From positions 28,314 to 92,313 of the forward strand of contig CAKOWE010000005.1 in NCBI GenBank assembly GCA_934122235.1: a stretch of DNA of 64,000 nt, given 5' to 3'. The notes below the pieces were generated by a model. The model was not told where the DNA came from. It saw only the letters and a list, made by a program, of their open reading frames with translations, and made no database searches. Source of the stretch: an uncultured Clostridia bacterium. GTDB taxonomy: Bacteria; Bacillota; Clostridia; TANB77; CAG-508. The position numbers were made by a program, and so were the translations under genes. This document shows positions 56,607 through 64,000 of the stretch, piece by piece (position 1 is the stretch's first letter; the number at the start of each line of letters is the position of its first letter).

Positions 56607-59600
56607 TTATCCAAATAAACTAATTTGATTTGACTTTGGAATTCCAGCTAAACATCCTGACTTTTCTAACAACTCTACTACAGATTTACCTACTTTCGCT
56701 CTTTGTTGAAGCTCGTCTATGCACATAAATTTTCCTTCTTGTTTTGCTGTTTGTATTCCTTCTGCAGCAACCGTACCAAGTCCTGGTATACTATTAAGAG
56801 GTGGTCTTATTCCATCTTCTTCTACAATAAATTTTGTAGAATGTGATTTGTACAAATCTATCGGTAAAAATTTAATTCCTCTTTCATACATTTCTAAAAC
56901 AATTTCTAATATAGAATAAACATTTTTATCCTTCGTAGATATAGCATTCCCTTGCATATCAAGTTCTCTCATTTTATTTTTCACTTTGTCTTTTCCATGT
57001 ATCATTATATCACTATCAAAATCATCTGCTCTAACTGTGTAATATGTTGCATAGTATGCCATTGGATAATGTACTTTAAACCATGCTATTCTGAAAGCCA
57101 TTGTTACATATGCTGCCGCATGAGCTTTAGGGAACATGTATTTTATTTTTTTACAAGATGCAATATACCAATCTGGTACATTGTGTTCTCTCATTAAAGC
57201 TTCTTGTTCCTCTGTTAAACCTTTTCCTTTACGTACACATTCCATTATTTTAAACGCATTTTGAGGTGGTAAACCAGCTTTTATTAAGTAAATCATTATA
57301 TCGTCTCTTGTACATATTGCTTCATCCAATTTTATAACCCCATTATTTATTAAATCTTTAGCATTGTTCATCCAAACATCTGTACCATGTGATAATCCAG
57401 ATATTCTTATTAATTCTTCAAAAGTTTGTGGTTCTGTATCTATAAGCATTTCTCTTACGAATTTTGTACCAAACTCTGGTACTCCAAAAGTTCCAACTTT
57501 TGAATTTATTTGTTCTGGAGTTACGCCTAATACTTCTGGTGACTTAAAGATAGACATAGTTTCTTTATCATCTAATGGTATTTTCTTAGGATCAATTCCT
57601 GTTATATCTTGCAACATTCTTATCATTGTAGGATCATCATGACCCAATATATCTAATTTTAATAAGTTTTGATCTATAGAGTGATAATCAAAATGCGTTG
57701 TAATAATATCTGAGTTAGGGTCGTCTGCTGGATGCTGAACTGGACAGAATTCATATATTTCTCTATCTCTTGGCACAACAACAATTCCACCTGGATGTTG
57801 CCCTGTTGTTCTTTTAATACCTGTACATCCGGACAGCTAACCTTGCTATTTCTGCTGAATTTATCGGTATGTTTCTTTCTTCATAATAATTTTTTACATA
57901 ACCATATGCTGTTTTTTCTGCAATAGTTCCTATAGTTCCTGCCTTAAATGTCTTTCCCTTTCCAAAAAGTACTTCTGTATATTTATGTGCTTTTGCTTGA
58001 TATTCTCCTGAGAAGTTTAAATCTATATCCGGTTCTTTATCTCCATTAAATCCAAGGAAAGTTTCAAATGGTATATCCATTCCGTCTTTGTCTAATTTAT
58101 GACCACATTTTGGACAATTTTTATCTGGTAAGTCAAACCCATTCTTGTACCCATAATCCGTAAAATCAGAATACTTACAATTTGGACATCTGTAATGAGC
58201 AGGTAATGAATTAACCTCTGTTATTCCTGTCATATTAGCAACAAATGAAGAACCTACAGACCCTCTAGATCCAACTAAATACCCGTCTTCATTAGACTTC
58301 CAAACTAATTTTTGAGCAATAATATACATAACAGAGAAACCATTTTTTATAATTGAATTTAACTCTTTTTCTAATCTATCTTTAACTATGTCTGGTAATG
58401 GATCTCCATATAATTCTTTTGCTCTTGTCATTGCAATATTTTCTATATCTCTTTCACAATTATCCATGTGTGGAGGACATTTTTCTTTTGAAATTGGGCA
58501 TATAGGTTCACACATATCTGCTACTTTATTAGTATTTGTTACAACTACTTCATACGCCTTTTCTTTTCCTAAATATTCAAATTCCTTTAACATTTCTTCT
58601 GTTGTTCTTAAATATAAAGGTGCTTGAAAATCTGCATCATCATATCCTTGTCCAGCTTGTAAAATTCTTCTATATATTTCATCTTGTGGATCCATAAAAT
58701 GAACATCACAAGTAGCAACTACTAATTTTCCTAATTTTTCTCCTAAATTAACTATTTTTCTATTTATATTCTGTACTGCCTCTTCATTTTCTAATGTACC
58801 ATTTCGTACCATATACATATTATTTCCAGTTGGTTGAATCTCTAAATAATCATAATCTTTTGCAATTGATTCAATTTCTTCGTCTGATTTTCCCTCTACA
58901 ATTGCTCTATATAATTCTCCAGCTTCACATGCGCTACCTAAGATTAATCCTTCAGAATATTGTTTGTATACGCTTTTTAATATTCTTGGCTTTTTATAAA
59001 AATAATCCAAGTGAGAGAAAGATATTAATTTATATAAATTTTTAAGCCCAACATAATTTTTAGCTAATATTATAGCATGATAACTTGGCATATTTTTTAA
59101 GTCTGTAGTTTCCCCTAGTCTATTTATTTCATCTACTTTCTCTATGTTTTTCTTTTTTAACATATCCATCATTACATTAAAAACTGCTACTAAAGTTTTT
59201 ACATCGTCTAATGCACGGTGGGCTACATCTACTTTAATTCCCAATTTTTCTGCAATAATTCCTAATTTATATTTCTTATAGTCTGGAAATAATTCTCTTG
59301 CTAAGGCTAATGTATCTATATATGTATTCGTCAATTTGTATCCATAATTTTCTGCATTATATTTCATAAATCCAATATCGAAGTTTGCATTATGTGCAAC
59401 AAGAACAGTATCTCCTATAAAATCCAAAAATTTGGGAAGAACTTTATCTATAGTTTCTGCATCTTTTACCATATCATCAGTTATATGTGTTATATTAACA
59501 ACTTCTTCTGGAATTGGTTTTTCTGGGTTTACAAAGCACTCAAAAGTATCTATTATTTCTCCATTTTTAATCTTTATCGCACCAATTTCTGTAACTTTTT

Positions 59601-60888
59601 CTGTTCTAAATGCTAGTCCTGTTGTTTCTATATCAAACACACAATATTCTGTATCTATATCTTGATTTTGTGGATTATATACAGAACCTTTTTTATCTAT
59701 TGTATAATATGCTTCTACTCCATATATTACCTTAAGGTCTGAACCCTTTGCTGCTTTATTCGCCTCTGGGAAGGCTTGTACTACACCATGGTCAGTTATT
59801 GCAATAGCTTTCATCCCCCAGCTGATAGCTCTTTTAATTAAATCAGTTGGTGATGTTACAGCATCCATTTGACTAAGTTGAGTATGCATGTGTAACTCTA
59901 CTCTTTTTTCTTCTGCATTGTCTTGTCTTATATTTTTTGGCATTCCACCTGTTTCGATTATTACATTTGCAATTACACCAATCTCTTTTGCAAACGGATC
60001 AAATTGTGCATTTCCTGCAACTCTAACTCCATTAGCATTATTTATTCTGTCCATTACTTTCTTTGCTTTTTCTGATTCTACAAAAGCCTTACATGTTATT
60101 GTGCTAGTTCCGTCATAGACATTAAACATAACTAAAACTTTACCACTTTTTAGTTCTCTTGAATCTGTTGATACAATTTCCCCTTGTAAAGCAATTTTTC
60201 CTATATCTGCCGTAATGTCTGTAATTTTTACAACTTCTTCCTTAATCTTATCGCTTCTACCTAGTATTAATGGTGACTTTTCTTCTTCATTTTCATCTGA
60301 ATTTTCAATTGGCAAAGGCTCTGGTATAACCTCTTTTTGATGTTCTATCATCTCTTTTTTTGCATCTTCTATAGCAATCTCTTCTAAATGTTTTAAATAT
60401 TCTATTTGCTCTTCTTCATTTTTGTTTTTGTCATCAAATTTTACTTTACACTTTTGGCTATATAAAACTTCTACAATTCTTTCTATAACTTTGTCAATAC
60501 CTCTAGCAGATAATATTTCTTCCCCTTTTACTGGTAAAAACACATTTATATCCTTACCTTGTATTTCAACTCTACTTTTACTCAATAACGCTTTTGTTGA
60601 AGGATATTTATATACTACATATTTTATTATATCTTCCCATTGTGCTTCTAAATCAAATTCAATTTGATTTGTATATTTGATATTTAATTTTATTCCATTT
60701 AATGTAAATCTCTTTTTAAGATATGTTTCAAAAGAAAATAAATCTCTTATAGAGATTTTATTTTCAGAAATCAAACTAATTTCTAATATATTACTTTTTT
60801 TAAACAAATTAACATTTTCTATTTGTGCTTCTAATATAGCATTTTCTTCTTTGTAATCTTTAAAAACTTCTTTTGCTTGCTGTGCCAT
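56607..60888 (-). CDS. polC: DNA polymerase III PolC, split by a +1 shift at CGG codon 1020
   Basis: PolC is the replicative polymerase of low-GC Gram-positive bacteria. Domains in order: N-terminal region, OB fold (about 220-320), PHP (H-M-H-T-Q-L-S-Q), inserted proofreading exonuclease (V-F-D-I-E-T-T-G), zinc motif (C-P-N-C, C-P-K-C) and polymerase (E-P-D-I-D-L-N-F). The first frame ends I-A-R-L-A-V-R-M-Y-R-Y. Skipping the C of CGG at 57829-57831 gives L-A-V-G-C-T-G-I-K-R-T-T-G-Q-H-P-G-G, an invariant PolC block. The joined length is 1426 residues. ATG 60888 is preferred to the TTG at 60897. Confidence 0.95.
57829..57831 (-). other. Recoding site: CGG codon, +1 shift in polC
   Basis: The standard frame reads GTC CGG ATG and stops four codons later. 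Skipping one C gives GTC GGA TGT ACA GGT, Val-Gly-Cys-Thr-Gly, in the invariant block before K-R-T-T-G-Q-H-P. Without it the last 389 residues of the polymerase are lost. Confidence 0.92.
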
Positions 60889-60910
60889 TTGGTTCAACTT
60901 CCTTTGCTTT

Positions 60911-61376
60911 TTATACTTTAAATATTTTTAATATTTTTTCATAATTTTTTTCTACATCTGGTATTGATTTTAAAAGTAATATCCTATCAAATAAGTTTTT
61001 TCTATTAGTTAAAATATATATTTCTCCAACATTAAATTTTGACTGTAAATATCCTTGATTATATCTTACTTCTTTAAAGTCACTATATTTAACAACTTTA
61101 GCTTTTCTACCCCAAAAAGTATCAATATAAGTAAATCTATCTGAGTAAAATCTATAAAAATATTTATTATTACGTTTACTTTTTAAGAAAATAATTATTA
61201 CTACTGTAATTATTACAAATATAGAGGCAATAACAGTATTAACTAACATCCCTGGTTGTGAACCGCATTACTATTAATATAAAAGCAATAACAACTATAT
61301 CTACAAAATGAGTTATAATTGTATACGCTATATTGTATTTAGGTTTTATTTCAAATAATAAATCTTTATCTGACAT
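60911..61376 (-). CDS. PH-domain membrane protein, split by a +1 shift at CGG codon 38
   Basis: This gene is seen whole only if CGG recoding is applied. From ATG 61376 (after AAAGGA) the first frame gives a cytoplasmic start and a membrane helix (about 16-37), then reaches ATG CGG TTC and stops eight codons later. Skipping the C at 61263-61265 gives M-G-S-Q-P-G-M-L, a second membrane helix and a domain like the bPH2/YdbS-type PH fold (F-Y-S-D-R-F-T, G-R-K, I-Y-I-L-T-N). The joined length is 154 residues. Two helices followed by this domain is the usual build. Function is unknown. polC follows. Confidence 0.75.
61263..61265 (-). other. Recoding site: CGG codon, +1 shift in the PH-domain gene
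   Basis: The standard frame reads ATG CGG TTC and stops eight codons later. Skipping the C gives ATG GGT TCA CAA CCA, Met-Gly-Ser-Gln-Pro, in the loop between the two membrane helices. Confidence 0.78.
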
Positions 61377-61467
61377 ATTCATCATCCTTTGTTTATTTTT
61401 TTCTTAATATTATCACATTAAAATATTTTTAACAATATCTTTTTTGTAATTCTAAAAAAAGCTAACA

Positions 61468-61498
61468 TTAAGGAGTTAGATAAATTCTAACTCCTTAA
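61468..61498 (-). terminator. Terminator of the MFS transporter gene
   Basis: A perfect 13-bp stem (TTAAGGAGTTAGA/TCTAACTCCTTAA) with a five-base loop lies just past the stop, with a run of seven T further along the minus strand. Confidence 0.88.
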
Positions 61499-61502
61499 GC
61501 TA

Positions 61503-62654
61503 TTATTCAATAATTTTATTATTTTTTATATTGATATTTATAAAAATGGTAGATAATATTGATAAAATAAAAATTATCATAAATATCTTTTCGCCTATAA
61601 ATATACTTAAAATTGCAAGCATTACAAATAGAATAACTTCTGTAAAACATAAACTCATTTGTCCAACTGAAGATAGCAAATCATTATCTTCCTTTGATTC
61701 TTTAATAATATTTTGTATTGAAGTTTGTATTGAAGTTTCATAAACTTTTGAAACATTATCACTAACTGTTTTATTTATAGATATTACAAATTTATCTTTT
61801 ACAAATAGATATATTAAAGTAATACTAGCATTTATTAATGTAACTAAATTATTTGATTTTCTAATGTTTTTATCAGTATATTTTCCTATTAAAATTACTG
61901 TTATAAATTGAAACGATAATGATACTATAGTAACTACTGAAAATGTTTTAAAATCTTGCAATGCCAAATATAAATACAGAGGGACAAAGTGTCTTTCTAT
62001 TATATGGCTAGTTCTCAGTGCATATATAATTTTATATTTGCTTTTGCTATGTATTAAATACTTTATACTAGCTTTAAAAACATTTATTTTTTTCTCAGGT
62101 TTATAATCAATTTTTAATATTGCAAGATATTGTAACAAAAAGCAAATCATAATTATGATAAATAAAACGGATGTATTATTGCTTATAACTCCCCAAGCAA
62201 CTAAACAGCTTGCAAAAACTGTTCCTAAAATTTTATTTACACTATATAAACTATTAAATCTTCCCCTATGCTTACTTTCAACATATTTACTAGATAACGC
62301 ATCTGAAGACGGATTTGATAATCCATTCAATCCCATAGCTAGTACAAAAATAACAATATTTGCATACAAATTTTGTGTATTTAATACTAAATAAGTATAT
62401 ATAATATTAAAAATATTAGAAATCAATATACATTTAGCAATTCCAATTTTATTTGATATTACAACAAATAACGGTGTTATAAATCCCATAATAAAAAATC
62501 TTATTCCATATATTAATAATATAAAATGTATAGGCAATCCTGCTTTATACAACATAACCGTTCCGAATGTTTCACTTAATGCATTTGCAAAATTATATAA
62601 AAATATACTTAAATACATATATTTATATTCTTTTTTATAAAAATATTCTTCCAT
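61503..62654 (-). CDS. Major facilitator superfamily transporter
   Basis: This 383-residue protein has about eleven to twelve membrane helices in two halves. The loop between helices 2 and 3 and the stretch A-L-S-S-K-Y-V-E-S-K-H-R-G-R-F-N-S-L-Y resemble the MFS conserved segment. The substrate cannot be inferred. It is a single gene with its own terminator. Confidence 0.75.
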   Translation of the reverse strand: MEEYFYKKEYKYMYLSIFLYNFANALSETFGTVMLYKAGLPIHFILLIYGIRFFIMGFITPLFVVISNKIGIAKCILISNIFNIIYTYLVLNTQNLYANIVIFVLAMGLNGLSNPSSDALSSKYVESKHRGRFNSLYSVNKILGTVFASCLVAWGVISNNTSVLFIIIMICFLLQYLAILKIDYKPEKKINVFKASIKYLIHSKSKYKIIYALRTSHIIERHFVPLYLYLALQDFKTFSVVTIVSLSFQFITVILIGKYTDKNIRKSNNLVTLINASITLIYLFVKDKFVISINKTVSDNVSKVYETSIQTSIQNIIKESKEDNDLLSSVGQMSLCFTEVILFVMLAILSIFIGEKIFMIIFILSILSTIFININIKNNKIIE

Positions 62655-63062
62655 TTATTGCTCCCTATATTAGTTTTATCTAATGTATCTTATAAAAATA
62701 TCTATAAAAGCTAACCAATAACATTTAATTAGTTAGCTCATTATAATTTTTTCCTTAAAGTAGCTATTTACAACTTCTTCTGCTTATCATAAAGATTAAT
62801 ACAAATATCAATCAATTTATTAAAGTATATCATATTTTTAATAAATTACAATAAATCTATAATAATTTTCAAAAATTTAATAAAAATTGGTTAAAGTATC
62901 CATTACACGTGATTTAAGCAAATACATTCTAATGGATATAGTGCTATATCTGAATATGATTTTGTAGAAATACTTTGAATTAATACTGTTAATTTTAATA
63001 ATGTTAAAAATAGAAAACAGCAGATATTGAAATTGAAGGTCAAAATAAACTTTATGCAAGAA
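62655..63062. other. AT-rich intergenic stretch without a supported gene
   Basis: No convincing gene is seen. A nine-of-ten-pair inverted repeat (GCTAACCAAT/ATTAGTTAGC) lies at 62710-62737 and may be a terminator. A 60-codon minus frame at 62877-63059 has no ribosome site and low-complexity composition, and I do not call it. Confidence 0.5.
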
Positions 63063-63090
63063 AGAACCGCATGTTTTCGCATACGGTTCT
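63063..63090 (-). terminator. Terminator of the 102-aa gene
   Basis: The stem AGAACCG/CGGTTCT extends inward by ATG/CAT across one C-A mismatch. It is followed on the minus strand by TTCTT. Confidence 0.75.
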
Positions 63091-63098
63091 AGTTGGAC

Positions 63099-63407
63099 TT
63101 ATGTGTTTTTATATTTAGTTGCACACATACCAATGCACTGGGGTATTCCGTGCTTCTTTATATAATCTTCATCGCCCATTCGTTTTACACAAACATACAT
63201 CGAATCTTCCCAATCAATTCTGTCATCTTTTCTTGCTGACTTCTCATCAATTACAATATCTTCAGCATTAAATAATTCTTTGGGACCACTATAGCCTTCA
63301 TGCCAAAGTTTAACTATGTACTCTTTCATTTCTTCCACAGTGTTAAATTCTTTGGCTTCTGCCATAGCTTCATCGAGTAACCTTCTGTGCGGTCTAAAAA
63401 TAATCAT
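63099..63407 (-). CDS. Hypothetical protein, 102 aa, behind a structured leader
   Basis: I do not recognise this protein. It is small and acidic, with several aromatic and cysteine residues near the C-terminus (C-I-G-M-C-A). It is a single-gene unit with a consensus promoter, a leader that can hide its ribosome site, and a terminator. Codon use is somewhat richer in G and C than the neighbours, as in the gene at 22.2 kb and purB. It has no in-frame CGG. The start at 63407 follows AGGAGG. Confidence 0.7.
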   Translation of the reverse strand: MIIFRPHRRLLDEAMAEAKEFNTVEEMKEYIVKLWHEGYSGPKELFNAEDIVIDEKSARKDDRIDWEDSMYVCVKRMGDEDYIKKHGIPQCIGMCATKYKNT

Positions 63408-63412
63408 TTGTT

Positions 63413-63501
63413 AAAACCTCCTAAAAATTATCTGGAGGTTTTACACAGCTCCTCCAGAAAAAATGCTTAATATTTCTTCTGTACTTTGCTGTGTAAAGTA
63501 C
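63413..63501 (-). promoter_or_regulatory. Leader with mutually exclusive hairpins over the ribosome site
   Basis: The ribosome-site strand 63413-63421 can pair with 63434-63442 (AAAACCTCC/GGAGGTTTT, nine perfect pairs). Bases 63431-63438 can instead pair with 63451-63458 (TCTGGAGG/CCTCCAGA, eight pairs), which frees the site. Bases 63440-63449 can pair with 63488-63497 (ten pairs), in competition with a seven-pair hairpin at 63481-63501. The arrangement resembles a translational attenuator or switch. Confidence 0.6.
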
Positions 63502-63514
63502 GATAGATGATCAT

Positions 63515-63543
63515 ATTATACCATATAATACATTTAAGATCAA
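63515..63543 (-). promoter_or_regulatory. Sigma-A type promoter of the 102-aa gene
   Basis: On the minus strand TTGATC (63543-63538) and TATAAT (63520-63515) are separated by exactly 17 bases. The leader is about 100 bases long. Confidence 0.8.
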
Positions 63544-63686
63544 ACATTAACCAAGCTTTAATATTCTATTGATGTTTCACACATGAACCCAATCTTTTCT
63601 TCGTTAATTTACTACATCTTCTAACAAAAAAAATCAATCATTTTACTGATTGATTTTTGTATCTGCAGTTTTAAACAGATTGTTAG

Positions 63687-63762
63687 TGGCTGGGGTACTA
63701 GGATTCGAACCTAGGAAATGTCGGAGTCAGAGTCCGATGCCTTACCGCTTGGCGATACCCCA
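63687..63762 (-). tRNA. tRNA-Gln (CTG)
   Basis: This is a 76-nt cloverleaf. The acceptor TGGGGTA/TACCCCA is fully paired, the discriminator is G and CCA is encoded. The anticodon loop is CT-CTG-AC in the stem TCGGA/TCCGA. The T-starting acceptor with G73 is typical of bacterial tRNA-Gln. The CTG anticodon reads only CAG. Confidence 0.92.
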
Positions 63763-64000
63763 ATATTAAATTATTTATATGTTTTAGTCTGAGATACCTC
63801 TTACTTTGTAATAAAGTTACCACATATTGAGGCTGTAACTCACTTTGTTCGAACAGCCACAACAGCTTGGCGATACCCCAATATTAAATTATTTATATGT
63901 TTTAGTTTGAGATACCTCTTACCTTGTAATAAAGTTACCACATATTGAGGCTGTAACTCACTTTGTTCGAACAGCCACAACAGCTTGGCGATACCCCAAT
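63747..64000 (-). repeat. 118-bp tandem repeats carrying the 5' end of tRNA-Gln
   Basis: The 16-base segment GCTTGGCGATACCCCA, the first 16 nt of tRNA-Gln, recurs at 63747, 63865 and 63983, a strict 118-bp period. The two full spacers are almost identical, differing at about two bases. Each carries an inverted repeat GGCTGT/ACAGCC (63831-63858 in the first unit). The array runs off the window. Only the first copy is joined to a whole tRNA. Confidence 0.88.

Noticed and set aside
22726..61249. CGG reassigned to another amino acid such as Trp, Gln or Gly without a frame change
   Set aside because: The downstream homology is in the +1 frame, so a simple reassignment cannot restore the proteins.
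7541..61265. Random assembly or sequencing insertions as the cause of the eight frameshifts
   Set aside because: All eight have the same base, context and codon phase, lie on both strands, and fall at conserved glycines; no indel of any other kind is seen. Raw reads are still needed to close the point.
7541..61265. Pseudogene decay
   Set aside because: polC, ligA, polA and addA are otherwise intact, with full catalytic motifs on both sides of a single identical lesion.
62877..63059. A 60-codon minus-strand frame in the intergenic stretch
   Set aside because: No ribosome site and no recognisable features; composition is that of the surrounding non-coding DNA.
63747..64000. CRISPR array
   Set aside because: The spacers are identical to each other and the period is 118 bp, so this is a plain tandem repeat.

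Overview
This window is AT-rich, low-GC DNA with the gene content of a Gram-positive, clostridia-like bacterium. It carries sporulation genes (spoIIM, sigH), the Gram-positive replicative polymerase PolC, AddA, an RqcH/NFACT protein, a zinc-type ribosomal protein L32, an LPQTG-anchored wall protein and Shine-Dalgarno sites of the GGAGG type. Nearly all protein genes are housekeeping genes, and most lie on the minus strand.

Layout: 1-6 kb holds a bacterial Ig-like (BIG2) repeat surface protein, spoIIM-xerD, an EndoQ-like nuclease with two unknown genes, and rnhA. 6-12 kb holds tmcAL, galE, a lytic transglycosylase, polA and dgkA. 12-20 kb holds PAP2, an EamA transporter, queH, a membrane glycosylation pair, ruvB, pyrB and a radical SAM gene. 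20-26 kb holds mgtE, an isolated atypical gene, thiN, a Nudix gene, tRNA-Tyr, tRNA-Met/Ile2, dfrA and thyA. 26-36 kb holds an acyl-CoA ligase with its TetR regulator, dxs, comEB, rpmF, asnB, pdp and rnhB. 36-46 kb holds htrA, an atypical purB, an LPQTG protein, ychF, a CmpB-like protein, a DUF218-like protein, tRNA-Thr, sigH and rqcH. 46-61 kb holds dtd, ispD-ispE-ispF, ligA, pgsA, dinB, addA, polC and a PH-domain protein. 61-64 kb holds an MFS transporter, a small gene behind a structured leader, and tRNA-Gln with 118-bp tandem repeats.

The main discovery is recoding. Eight conserved genes (galE, polA, mgtE, asnB, ligA, addA, polC and a PH-domain gene) are each split by a single +1 frameshift. 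In all eight the break falls exactly at an in-frame CGG codon. Skipping the C and reading the next three bases as GGA or GGT (glycine) restores the conserved protein, often at an invariant glycine (AsnB N-G-x-I-Y-N, PolC G-C-T-G, MgtE S-A-G-S). The sites lie on both strands. By eye I find no other frameshift in 64 kb, and in-frame CGG is otherwise absent from the native-looking genes apart from one near a 3' end, where the +1 frame stops after two codons. Out-of-phase CGG is common (NNC GGN, NCG GNN). I infer that CGG has lost its arginine assignment here and works as a general +1 frameshift codon, read as 'skip C, then Gly' or as a CGGN quadruplet. The only clear exceptions are two isolated plus-strand genes with unlike codon use (22244-22681 and purB), which look acquired.

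Together the genes cover DNA replication and repair (polC, polA, ligA, addA, dinB, ruvB, xerD, rnhA, rnhB), pyrimidine and dTMP supply (pyrB, comEB, thyA, dfrA, pdp) and the MEP isoprenoid route (dxs, ispD, ispE, ispF). Under the standard code PolC, LigA, PolA and AsnB would all be broken, so either the recoding is real or the assembly carries a very regular artefact.
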